Shown here: positions 26,059 to 34,532 of the stretch, piece after piece
Layout: every line of letters starts with the position of its first letter
How positions within the stretch are numbered: the first letter of the stretch is position 1
Assembly: GCF_000307105.1 (NCBI RefSeq)
Contig: NC_018645.1
Location: 880,578-944,577 of the forward strand
Direction of reading: 5' to 3'
Length of the DNA: 64,000 bases
Source of the DNA: Desulfobacula toluolica Tol2
Lineage (GTDB): Bacteria; Desulfobacterota; Desulfobacteria; Desulfobacterales; Desulfobacteraceae
The notes under the pieces: generated by a model
Seen by the model: the letters and a program-made list of their open reading frames with translations, nothing else
Databases searched by the model: none
Told to the model about the DNA's origin: nothing
Made by a program: the position numbers and the translations under genes

Positions 26059-28014
26059 ATGAATATTTTACAAAAAAAATGGACAAGCTTTATTTTTGTC
26101 TGTTTCTTTTTTTTTGCCTTGTGGGGAGATGCATTTGCTGCTCTCCAGGAGATTGCAAGACTTAAAGAATTTTCCGGGGAAGTCATGATTAAAAATGCAG
26201 GGACGTGGAGCCAGCCGGAAAAAGACCTGCAGCTTTATTCTGGTGCCAAAATAGTTACTAAACAAGGCACAGCCATGGTGCTGTTTAATGATGGTGCCAC
26301 CATGCATGTGGATGTTTTTTCAAGCATCCGCGCTATGGACCAGATGAAAAAATTCACTTCTGTGTCCGACGAACCTGTCAGACTTCGCAGCATCCGTATC
26401 ATGATGGGCAGAACCAAATATGAAGAGCAGCCGGCCAAAGGGCGTAAAACCCAGATCGAACTGCCTACGGCTGTTGCGGCCCTTCGTGGAACCGGGGGCT
26501 GGTTTGGCACGGATGAAACAGGTGAATCTCTGGGTAAACTCTATGAAGGTGCTATGGATACATTTGGCGAGTTTAAAGAAATTGTTCCCAAAATCATGAA
26601 TCTTGCCCGGGCAGTAAATTCCCCAACATGGCAGGCATCCATGACGTCTTCCCGTGCATCAGACAATGAGGCCTTAAATATCCAGGAAATTCAGGTTGAA
26701 TTAAATACGTTTATAGCTAATACCGATCCTGCCATAAAAGCGTCTGTTCAACAAACCCTTTCCCAGATTGCAGCTGTTTTGACCGGTCTTGAAACCAAAC
26801 AGGAAAAACTGCAACAGGCACAACAAGTCAAACAGAACTCGGAAAATCAGATTAAAAATGCAACGGATGATACACCCCAAGAGGTCATAGAAGCCAATAC
26901 GCTGTCAGCTCAGGCAGTCGATACTTATGCCGCTGCCACCAAAGAATCTATTAATGCCGATATTGTTTTGATTTTAGAAACCCTGAAAGGGGATACAGAT
27001 GGTATGGCCACGGCCAGGCAGGCAAAGGCACAAAATGACAGGGCCTTGGTTGTTGCGGGAAAAGCCACTCAAACTGCCGGTAAGGCGGCTGATCTGGCCA
27101 GTACGGCAACAAATGAAATCCAGAGAAGTACAGCTCTTGCTGTTGCCAAATCAGCTGCCAATACACTTGAGGCTGCTGCGAGTACGATAAAAACCTCGAA
27201 TGCAAGTGTCTGGCTTATGGCAAGGGATGATGAAGCCGGTAAAGATAAAACTGAAAATTTGAGCAGTATGGATAGTCAAAGCTTTGCAACAGCAGAAAAA
27301 ACAGTTCTGATGGCTGACAAGGCAATTGAGGCGGCAAAAACAGCTTCAACCGAACAGGATGCAGTCCTGGCACAAACCTTGGCTACCTCAGTTGAGCAAT
27401 CATCAAAAGCCACTCAGAATGCTCTTCAAGTCAGTACCCTGGCTGCTCAGGCCGTCACAGAGCAAAATTCGGAAAAAGCAACCAGCTTAACCCAAATAGC
27501 AGAATCGGCAGCCCAATCTGTTGAAGCCGTTTCTGCTGCTGTGGATGCTATTGACCAAGCCTTTGAAAATAAAGATATCGACAGTGTGAAAGCGTCTGGT
27601 GATATTTTGAATAAAGCTGTTCAAAATACACAGGAAAAGACTCAGGCTACTATTGATTCAGAGACAGCGGACGAAGAAGCCGAAGATGAAGAAGCCGAAG
27701 ATGAAGAGGCTGTAGATGAAGAGGCCGTAGATGAAGAGGCCGTAGATGAAGAAGCTGTAGATGAAGAAGCTGTAGATAATACGCCCACGGATAGTACGAC
27801 TGCCGAACCAGAGTCGATTGAATCAGAAGATTCAGTTAGTCAGACGGAAGCTGATAATATCAGCCCTGTAGAGACACAGGTTTCCAATCAAACCGAGTCA
27901 ACTTTGCCGGAGCCGGAAACTAATCCTGAAACGTTTGTTCCTGAAACAGTTGTTCCTGAAATTTTTATTCCGGAAACGTTTGTTGATGATGCCGAACCGG
28001 CAAGTCCTATATAA
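26059..28014 (+). CDS. Exported FecR-domain protein with Ala-rich helical region and acidic repeats
   Basis: 651 aa. Signal peptide (1-27), then a FecR-type domain (~30-150: FSGEVMIKNAGTW, LYSGAKIVTKQGTAMVLFNDGATMHV, GRKTQIELPTAVAALRGTGGWF). Residues ~200-520 are Ala/Gln/Thr-rich and predicted helical. They are followed by about seven DEEAE/DEEAV pentapeptides (encoded ~27670-27778) and a tail of PET.V/PE.F repeats. The ATG at 26059 is chosen for its perfect AGGAGG site. Stand-alone FecR proteins of this kind commonly sit next to CHASE2 cyclases, as here. Confidence 0.82.
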   Translation: MNILQKKWTSFIFVCFFFFALWGDAFAALQEIARLKEFSGEVMIKNAGTWSQPEKDLQLYSGAKIVTKQGTAMVLFNDGATMHVDVFSSIRAMDQMKKFTSVSDEPVRLRSIRIMMGRTKYEEQPAKGRKTQIELPTAVAALRGTGGWFGTDETGESLGKLYEGAMDTFGEFKEIVPKIMNLARAVNSPTWQASMTSSRASDNEALNIQEIQVELNTFIANTDPAIKASVQQTLSQIAAVLTGLETKQEKLQQAQQVKQNSENQIKNATDDTPQEVIEANTLSAQAVDTYAAATKESINADIVLILETLKGDTDGMATARQAKAQNDRALVVAGKATQTAGKAADLASTATNEIQRSTALAVAKSAANTLEAAASTIKTSNASVWLMARDDEAGKDKTENLSSMDSQSFATAEKTVLMADKAIEAAKTASTEQDAVLAQTLATSVEQSSKATQNALQVSTLAAQAVTEQNSEKATSLTQIAESAAQSVEAVSAAVDAIDQAFENKDIDSVKASGDILNKAVQNTQEKTQATIDSETADEEAEDEEAEDEEAVDEEAVDEEAVDEEAVDEEAVDNTPTDSTTAEPESIESEDSVSQTEADNISPVETQVSNQTESTLPEPETNPETFVPETVVPEIFIPETFVDDAEPASPI

Positions 28015-28028
28015 TCAAGATGATCAGT

Positions 28029-28070
28029 ATAGTACCCCGATGGTGTAATAATATTGGGGTGCTATTTTTG
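28029..28070. terminator. Bidirectional terminator between FecR-domain gene and cyclase
   Basis: A 10-bp stem (ATAGTACCCC with GGGGTGCTAT, one G-U) is followed by ATTTTTG on the + strand. It overlaps the cyclase stop codon at 28062. Confidence 0.65.
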
Positions 28071-30284
28071 ACTGAAGTTCCAGGTGCCGTCCCAATCTGC
28101 GGGCAATGTTTTTTTTTCAAGGGTGATGCATCGCTGTATAAACATTTGGGACGGCTTATCTTCCGGCTTGATGGCAAGGGTGTCCTCAAAACAGCGGATG
28201 GCTTTTCGAAAGGATCTGTCCCGGTAACAGGCGATTCCTTGTTCAAAGGAATCCACAAAGGCATAGGCCCCGTTTGTAAAATAATCCTTTCCCAGGAGTT
28301 CATAGATCCGGACCGGTTCTTCCTTGCCTTTGACACGGACAATATCCAGTTCCCGGCAGGTAAACTCAGAATCAAGATGGTTCCGGGTATATTCTGAAAT
28401 AAGCATTTTAACCCCATATACCTTGCTGAGCCCTTCCAGTCGGGAGGCCAGATTGACATGATCCCCGATAACCGAATAATCAAACCGCCGGACAGACCCG
28501 AGGTTGCCGACAACCATTGGTCCTGTGTTAATCCCGATGCCGATCCAGAGGGACGGCAGGCCTTTGTGTACCCATTCCTTTCGTTTGTCATGAAGACGTT
28601 CAAACATCAGGATAGCGGTTCGGCAGGCATCTGAAGCATTGCCGGCATTATAAACAGGTGCCCCGAAAAATGCCATGATGGCATCCCCCATATATTTGTC
28701 CAGGGTGCCTCCCTGGTCCAGAATTACATCGGTCAATTCTCCCAGGTAAAGATTGAGCAGGTGAGTCAGGTCTGTGGGAGAAAGGCTTTCGGAAAGAGAT
28801 GTAAAGTTACGAATGTCTGCCAGCATCACCGTGAGTTCTTTTTCCTCCCCTCCAAGTTTGAGTTGCCCGGGGTCCCTGACCAGAATATCAATGACATCCG
28901 GACTCAGATACTGGGAAAAAGATTTTTTAATCCACCGGTGCTGTCTGTTTTCGATTATAAAATTATAGACAAGGAGTACCAGTGTGGAAAAAAATCCGGC
29001 TCCAATTGGTAAGACAGCCGGCCATATCAATTGATGAACATTAAAAATGTATTGGGTAACCGCAGCATAGCCTGTAAGAAAAAAAATCCCAACCAGTACA
29101 TAAACCAGGGGAGAAAACAAGACCATCAATCCCAATGGCAGTAACGCCATGCCAAAGATAGTAAAAAAAATAATTGGAATTTTATTTTTCGGCATCTTCA
29201 ACACCCGGTTTTGAAGGATATTATCCAGAAAAGTGGCCTGAATTAATACGCCTGGAATTTCGCTGGATAAAGGGGTGGGCCAGATATCTCCCAGGCCTGT
29301 GGCCATACCGCCGATAATCACTATTTTATCTTTCAATTCAGCAGACGGAATTCTTCCCTCAATAATATCTGCAATTGAAAACCGGGCAAAGGAATTTTCA
29401 AGCCCGTAAAAATCCAGATGTACGGCTCCGGAAGCGTCAAACTCAATTTTATGATCTGCAATTTTTAAACTCCCGTTGGCATCCCAAATGGGATCTGCAT
29501 CCAGAAAATGACCGGCAGCAGTCACTGCCAATGGCATATAGGGGGCATCCTGCTTTAAAATGGTTGATGTTACGTTGCGGATAACACCGTCCAGGTCCGG
29601 AAAAATATTGACATATCCTATGGCTGCAGCGCTGTTTGTAAGGGTCTTGATGGGCAACAGCATCTGTTCAGTCCGAAAAGAACGTATCCCATTTCGGTTC
29701 TTGTTTTCCAGATCAACCGGATCAAATTGATACAAGGCCTTTGCTGTGCCGGCAGATAAATTTTTTTTGCCTTTCCCTGGTTCAAAGGCCATTCCCAAAA
29801 TTACATTGCCGCTCCAGGTCACCGCTTGAGCCATCAGGCTGTCATTATTGGATTCTTCCATGATCTGGGTCATTTCATCTAAAAAAATCCGGGTGCGAAA
29901 ATCATCATTCAGCAGGTTAAGTTCTGTAAATGATTTTGCAAGGGATTCAATTGCCGGTGCAACCCGGTTTTCTTCAGGTTCAGGAAAAAGAAGATCAAAA
30001 ACAATGGTTTTCGTCCCACACTCCTTGAGGCGTGCCAGCAGATGTGCAAATACAGACCGGGGCCAGGGCCATCTACCATAGGTTTGGATTCCCTTTGATT
30101 CAATTCCTGCAATAACAACATTTCCAGATGGTTTTCGTCCCCCACGGATTTTAAATCGCATATCCACACTTTTCAGTTGCAACTCTTCAAGAATCGGCAT
30201 GGGAATATCAAATACAGCCGGAATAAAAAAAATAACTGCAATGAAAACGCATAATACAATATGAATGAAGGTAATTTGTTTCAT
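28062..30284 (-). CDS. CHASE2-domain class III adenylate/guanylate cyclase
   Basis: 740 aa from the ATG at 30284, which follows AGGAAG. TM1 (~5-25), a periplasmic CHASE2 sensor (~30-330, with VVIAGIESKGIQTYGRWPWPRSVFAHLL and KIVIIGGMATGLGDIWPTPL), three closely spaced TMs (~340-425), then the catalytic domain (~470-650: LTVMLADIRNFTSLSE with metal Asp residues, DKYMGDAIMAFFGAP, IGINTGPMVVGNLGS). The C-terminal region resembles a TPR (FEDTLAIKPEDKPSQ). It makes cAMP or cGMP in response to an envelope signal, possibly linked to the FecR protein encoded convergently. Confidence 0.9.
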   Translation of the reverse strand: MKQITFIHIVLCVFIAVIFFIPAVFDIPMPILEELQLKSVDMRFKIRGGRKPSGNVVIAGIESKGIQTYGRWPWPRSVFAHLLARLKECGTKTIVFDLLFPEPEENRVAPAIESLAKSFTELNLLNDDFRTRIFLDEMTQIMEESNNDSLMAQAVTWSGNVILGMAFEPGKGKKNLSAGTAKALYQFDPVDLENKNRNGIRSFRTEQMLLPIKTLTNSAAAIGYVNIFPDLDGVIRNVTSTILKQDAPYMPLAVTAAGHFLDADPIWDANGSLKIADHKIEFDASGAVHLDFYGLENSFARFSIADIIEGRIPSAELKDKIVIIGGMATGLGDIWPTPLSSEIPGVLIQATFLDNILQNRVLKMPKNKIPIIFFTIFGMALLPLGLMVLFSPLVYVLVGIFFLTGYAAVTQYIFNVHQLIWPAVLPIGAGFFSTLVLLVYNFIIENRQHRWIKKSFSQYLSPDVIDILVRDPGQLKLGGEEKELTVMLADIRNFTSLSESLSPTDLTHLLNLYLGELTDVILDQGGTLDKYMGDAIMAFFGAPVYNAGNASDACRTAILMFERLHDKRKEWVHKGLPSLWIGIGINTGPMVVGNLGSVRRFDYSVIGDHVNLASRLEGLSKVYGVKMLISEYTRNHLDSEFTCRELDIVRVKGKEEPVRIYELLGKDYFTNGAYAFVDSFEQGIACYRDRSFRKAIRCFEDTLAIKPEDKPSQMFIQRCITLEKKTLPADWDGTWNFSQK

Positions 30285-30490
30285 TTTTCTTCCTATATTA
30301 TAATTTTTTTTCGATTCATATAAAAAAATATCCACAAACGTCATAAAAAGTAAAATAGATTTGTGCCGTTTAAATTTTAAAAAAACGATTTAATGATTTG
30401 TGAGAAAAAAATAACTAGATAAAATGATTGATTTTTATCAAAAGATATGATCTAAGAGTTAAAATATATATCAAGATCAGGTGAAATTAA

Positions 30491-31222
30491 ATGATTGATA
30501 CCCATTCACATATCCTTGCCGCCATCGACGATGGAGCAAGGGATTTGACAGAATCTATTTTGTTTATAAAGCAAGCGGTTGATCAGGGTGTGGAAATAAT
30601 TTTTGCCACTCCCCACAGTTTTGATGGTGTGTTTAACTGTACTATAGAAATGATTTTACAGGCTTGTTCAGACTTGATGGAATTGCTTGAAAAAAAAGGA
30701 ATTTCAATTCAAGTGCTGCCTGGATCAGAAGTCCGGGTTAATCATAATCTTGTCATGGAATATGATAAAGGAAATCTTTTAACCCTTGGTGATGGGGGCA
30801 AGTATCTTTTGATTGAGTTGCCGACCCTGTTTATTACCAAGGCGGTTTCGTTGATGATCCGGCAGTTAAAGGACAGAGGAATTGTTCCCATTATTGCCCA
30901 CGCGGAAAGAAACCCCATGATTATGGAAAAGCCTGAAATCACAGCAGAGCTTGTCTATAGTGGTGCTGCCATACAGATTACCGCAGGCAGCCTGAAAGGG
31001 GAGTTCGGAAAACCAGCCATGAGGACGGCCAAGGTATTGTTATCCATGGATCAGGTTTTCTGTATGGGTTCGGATATTCATCCGGGTCGAAAATACCGTA
31101 TGGCAGATGCAAAAAAATCTTTGATCAAGCTGGTGGGTAGTACCAATGCTGAATTGATTACAAGAGAAAATCCATTTGCCATTCTGGAAAGTGTAGGGTC
31201 TTTATCAAAAGTTTGTATATAA
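30491..31222 (+). CDS. PHP-type tyrosine-protein phosphatase (CpsB/YwqE family)
   Basis: 243 aa. MIDTHSHILAAIDDGA at the N-terminus gives the metal-binding HxH and DDG motifs; ATPHSFDG, LPGSEVRVN, PIIAHAERNP and MGSDIHP supply the rest of the tri-metal site. Family members dephosphorylate the tyrosine-rich tail of BY-kinases that control polysaccharide export. It is first gene of the + strand exopolysaccharide operon, whose sixth gene is such a kinase. Confidence 0.9.
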   Translation: MIDTHSHILAAIDDGARDLTESILFIKQAVDQGVEIIFATPHSFDGVFNCTIEMILQACSDLMELLEKKGISIQVLPGSEVRVNHNLVMEYDKGNLLTLGDGGKYLLIELPTLFITKAVSLMIRQLKDRGIVPIIAHAERNPMIMEKPEITAELVYSGAAIQITAGSLKGEFGKPAMRTAKVLLSMDQVFCMGSDIHPGRKYRMADAKKSLIKLVGSTNAELITRENPFAILESVGSLSKVCI

Positions 31223-31263
31223 AAAGCAGATTGGGTTTTTATTTATTCTTAAAAGGAGAAAAA

Positions 31264-32223
31264 ATGAAAAAGATGAAAAATTTTCAATTGGTTGCTTTGC
31301 TGTTAATGGTAATGGCATTGTCCTGCATATTCACGGGCCAGGCTACCGCATTGACATCAGAACAGCAGGCGGAGATAGAAGCTGCAGTAGCAACCGGGGA
31401 TGAGGAAATCATCAAGGCAGTAATAAAAGCTGTTATTCATGCTGCTGTAACCGCAGATGAGGATCCAGGCGATGCAGTAAGGCAGGCAACAGCAACAGCA
31501 GTCTCAGCGGCAGTGGCCGGGGGTAAGGATGTAGCAGCAGTTACCAAGGCGGCCAGCAGTGGCGCAATCTCAGGTGCTGTAGAAGCGGCAGTGGCTGCTG
31601 GGGGTCAGAATGTAGAAGCGGTTGCCCAGGCGGCCAGCAATGGCGCAAGCTCAGGTGCTGTAGAAGCGGCAGTGGCTGCTGGGGGTCAGAATGTAGAAGC
31701 GGTTGCCCAGGCGGCCAGCAATGGCGCAAGCTCAGGTGCTGTAGAAGCGGCAGTGGCTGCTGGGGGTCAGAATGTAGAAGCGGTTGCCCAGGCGGCCAGC
31801 AATGGCGCAAGCTCAGGTGCTGTAGAAGCGGCAGTGGCTGCTGGGGGTCAGAATGTAGAAGCGGTTGCCCAGGCGGCCAGCAATGGCGCAAGCTCAGGTG
31901 CTGTAGAAGCGGCAGTGGCTGCTGGGGGTCAGAATGTAGAAGCGGTTGCCCAGGCGGCCAGCAATGGTTCCCGCTCAGGTGCTGTAGAAGCAGCAGTGGC
32001 TGCTGGGGGTCAGAATGTAGAAGCTATTGACCAAGCAGCCCAAACCGGATCAAACCAGGGCTCAACTCAGGCCCAGCAGCAGGAAGGAAACCAGGAACCT
32101 ACACCGGAGCCTACACCGGAGCCTACACCGGAGCCTACACCGGAGCCTACACCGGAGCCTACACCGGAGCCTACACCGGAGCCGCCACCTACTCAGGATA
32201 ATCAACCAGGCAGTCCTGTTTAA
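31264..32223 (+). CDS. Exported alanine-rich tandem-repeat protein with Pro-Glu tail
   Basis: 319 aa. Signal peptide (1-29). A unique region follows, then six 27-residue repeats (GAVEAAVAAGGQNVEAVAQA plus ASNGASS), and a (PTPE)7 tail. I do not recognise the family. Heptad-like small residues suggest stacked helices in a rod- or fibre-like exported protein, with the Pro-rich tail spanning wall or polymer. The AAAAGGAG site sets the start. Its place between the phosphatase and the outer-membrane barrel points to a matrix or export accessory role (inference). Confidence 0.7.
   Translation: MKKMKNFQLVALLLMVMALSCIFTGQATALTSEQQAEIEAAVATGDEEIIKAVIKAVIHAAVTADEDPGDAVRQATATAVSAAVAGGKDVAAVTKAASSGAISGAVEAAVAAGGQNVEAVAQAASNGASSGAVEAAVAAGGQNVEAVAQAASNGASSGAVEAAVAAGGQNVEAVAQAASNGASSGAVEAAVAAGGQNVEAVAQAASNGASSGAVEAAVAAGGQNVEAVAQAASNGSRSGAVEAAVAAGGQNVEAIDQAAQTGSNQGSTQAQQQEGNQEPTPEPTPEPTPEPTPEPTPEPTPEPTPEPPPTQDNQPGSPV
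31573..32184 (+). repeat. 81-bp and 12-bp tandem repeats inside the Ala-rich gene
   Basis: The 81-bp units begin at 31573, 31654, 31735, 31816, 31897 and 31978. The first five are nearly identical at the DNA level and the sixth is diverged and truncated. A second array of seven 12-bp units (ACACCGGAGCCT) covers 32101-32184. Near-identity of synonymous positions implies recent expansion, so copy number probably varies between strains. Confidence 0.92.
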
Positions 32224-32267
32224 TGATAGAATCTAAATTATTTATCAATTGATCTGGAGAATTTGAA

Positions 32268-33503
32268 ATGATATTTAAGTACCGCATGTCTATACTGTTA
32301 AGAGTTACCCTTTTGTCGTTCCTGGTTTCTCTGTTTTTCGCTACAAGTTCCTTTGCCGATGGGCGAATACTGATTAAACCCCATATTGAAACCGGATGGC
32401 AAAGAGATACAAACTTTCACAAGTCCGACACCAATACCAAAACAGTTGATACCTATAATGTAAAACCAGGTATCGAATTGGGATACACTACGGGAAAAAG
32501 CCTGGTTTCCCTGGACTATTGGTTTAATGTGCTGGAATATGATGATCAGGATAATGTCTCTGCCGATCCGTTTAAAGCAGGTGATTTTGATTATATTGAA
32601 CATATGGCTGATTTTACCGCCCAGACCCAGTTCACAGACCATCTGCTCATTGGGCTTGACAATTTTTTTCAGAAAACAAGTGATCCTGCTAATGCACAAG
32701 CAAATTCCAATGCCACTGATCGGTTTAAATACATCATGAACCGTTTTACACCGCGTTTGCTCTATAATTTCGGCAATAAATTCGGACTGGGCCTGAAATA
32801 CACCAACCTGATCACGGACTACTCTGATGACGACGTGAATGAGGGTGAGGATTCCGTTGAAAACAGGGGGACTTTTACGTTTTATTACTATTTAAACCAG
32901 AAAACCTCCTTTGATCTGGATTACCAGTACTGGAACCGGGATTATGACAACAATGCGTCGTTCAGAACGTCTGATTATGACTCCAACCAGGTCATGCTCA
33001 ACCTGACCCATCAGTTCAACTATCTCAGCTTTACTGCCGGTGCAGGTTATCATGCCAGGGAGTTTGACACACCACCTCTTAAGTCAGGTGATATTGAACA
33101 ATTTGTCTGGAAACTGTCTGTTTCAGGACAGAATCCGCCTGATGCCGAGGGAATTCCCAAAAGCAGCATATATCTGTCCCTGGGCAGTAACCTTAATGAT
33201 TCTGGCTCTGGAGAGACCTATTATAATTCGACCCGTTTTGATGCCCAGGTTACCCATCTGTTCATGGAAAAAATCAACTGCACCCTGGCCGGCTGGTTTC
33301 AGAATTCAGATTATGAAACTGAAGATAGGGAAGATGACCGCTGGTTCATGTCTGCAGCAGCAGATTACCTGATCAATGATTTTTTCAGCCTCGGTCTTGA
33401 AGGGGGATTTGAAGAAAGGGATTCCAATAAGCCAGGCAAAGATTTTGACAACAAATATATCCAGTTTAATGTCAAGTTTAATTACAACATGGGGGATAAA
33501 TAA
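32268..33503 (+). CDS. Outer-membrane beta-barrel protein of exopolysaccharide locus
   Basis: 411 aa. Signal peptide (to ~FADG, residue 32), then alternating amphipathic strands with many aromatic girdle residues, such as LDYWFNVLEYDD, FTFYYYLNQKTSFDLDYQYWNRDYD and FSLGLEGGFEERDS, ending in a YIQFNVKFNYNM strand. It resembles the BBP2-like barrels found beside Wza/Wzz genes, which may help polymer cross or attach to the outer membrane. The gap to the next gene contains a terminator. Confidence 0.8.
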   Translation: MIFKYRMSILLRVTLLSFLVSLFFATSSFADGRILIKPHIETGWQRDTNFHKSDTNTKTVDTYNVKPGIELGYTTGKSLVSLDYWFNVLEYDDQDNVSADPFKAGDFDYIEHMADFTAQTQFTDHLLIGLDNFFQKTSDPANAQANSNATDRFKYIMNRFTPRLLYNFGNKFGLGLKYTNLITDYSDDDVNEGEDSVENRGTFTFYYYLNQKTSFDLDYQYWNRDYDNNASFRTSDYDSNQVMLNLTHQFNYLSFTAGAGYHAREFDTPPLKSGDIEQFVWKLSVSGQNPPDAEGIPKSSIYLSLGSNLNDSGSGETYYNSTRFDAQVTHLFMEKINCTLAGWFQNSDYETEDREDDRWFMSAAADYLINDFFSLGLEGGFEERDSNKPGKDFDNKYIQFNVKFNYNMGDK

Positions 33504-33537
33504 CCGTCATAAATTGACATTGTAGATTTTCAAAAAT

Positions 33538-33572
33538 AATGGTACAAATTCATTTTTGTACCATTGTTTTTG
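33538..33572 (+). terminator. Hairpin terminator between barrel gene and wza
   Basis: A perfect 11-bp stem AATGGTACAAA/TTTGTACCATT with a 6-nt loop is followed by GTTTTTGG. It would split the operon or reduce downstream expression. Confidence 0.75.
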
Positions 33573-33600
33573 GTAAAACCCCTTATTCGTTGGAAAAAAT

Positions 33601-34515
33601 ATGTCACGATGTTTAAAAAAATATTTACTGTTATTGTTGTTTCTCCCATTTTTTGTGGTAACCACCTGGTTCAGGCCGGGGTTTTGTGAAATTGCCACAA
33701 AAGATGCGGCGTACAGGATAGGAATTGAGGATGTGGTGACGATCTCCATTCGTGCCGGCGGTGAAGAACAGGTGGAAACCCAGATGGTTGTTGGCGGGGA
33801 CGGTAATGTGAATATCCCGTTTGTCGGCAAAATAAAAGCGGTGGGCCTGACCCTTGAAGAACTTGAAGGTGCCGTTATCCTTCCTCTGGAACGAGATTTT
33901 TTTGTCGATCCCCAGGTTCACCTGCAAATGGCGGAATACCACAGCCTTCAGTTTTTTATTTCTGGAGCGGTTAAAAACCCTGGCAAATACGAGCTTGATT
34001 TTATTCCCACAGTCATGGATCTTGTGGCCAATGCCGGGGGCGTGCTGCCTGAAAGGGGAAATATTGCCTATATTCTCCGGGGGGGGGGCACAAATGAAAT
34101 AATAGTGTCTGATATGGAGGAAACTCTTGCCAAAACCGAACCTATCAAGGTGGACCTGATAAAGCTTTTGGACGAAGGTGACATGTCAAAGAATATCCAG
34201 CTCGAATCAGGTGATACCATTTATATCCCTTTAGGCACCAAACTGGACCAGGCCGCTACCAAGGTTTATGTCCAGGGCAAGGTTAAAAAACCGGGCGTGT
34301 TTGATTATCAGCCGGGCCTGACAGCCCTGGCTGCCTGCATCATGGCTGGTGGGTTTGATAAGTTTTCCGCCCCCAACCGGGCCAAGGTTATCCGAAAAAC
34401 ACCAGATGGTCAGGAAACCATAAAGCTGGATCTTGAAAAAGTCATAGCAGGCGATCTGGCAGACCTGCCTCTTAAACCCGGTGACCGCATACACGTCCCT
34501 GAATCTTGGTTATAA
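33601..34515 (+). CDS. Polysaccharide export protein, Wza-like with SLBB domains
   Basis: 304 aa. Signal peptide (~1-30) without a clear lipobox. Poly_export domain (YRIGIEDVVTISIR...VNIPFVGKIKAVGLTLEELE), then two SLBB-type units (FFISGAVKNPGKYEL and VYVQGKVKKPGVFDY) ending with LKPGDRIHVPESWL. It forms the outer-membrane polysaccharide channel in known systems. The missing lipidation cysteine and short length suggest that the neighbouring beta-barrel supplies the outer-membrane part (inference). Confidence 0.88.
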   Translation: MSRCLKKYLLLLLFLPFFVVTTWFRPGFCEIATKDAAYRIGIEDVVTISIRAGGEEQVETQMVVGGDGNVNIPFVGKIKAVGLTLEELEGAVILPLERDFFVDPQVHLQMAEYHSLQFFISGAVKNPGKYELDFIPTVMDLVANAGGVLPERGNIAYILRGGGTNEIIVSDMEETLAKTEPIKVDLIKLLDEGDMSKNIQLESGDTIYIPLGTKLDQAATKVYVQGKVKKPGVFDYQPGLTALAACIMAGGFDKFSAPNRAKVIRKTPDGQETIKLDLEKVIAGDLADLPLKPGDRIHVPESWL

Positions 34516-34532
34516 AGCATTAAGGAGAAACA

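Noticed and set aside
31541-31891. Reverse-strand repetitive frame encoding HCWPPGQP-type repeats
   Set aside because: It is the antisense shadow of the 81-bp repeat array; the + strand frame has a signal peptide and ribosome site.
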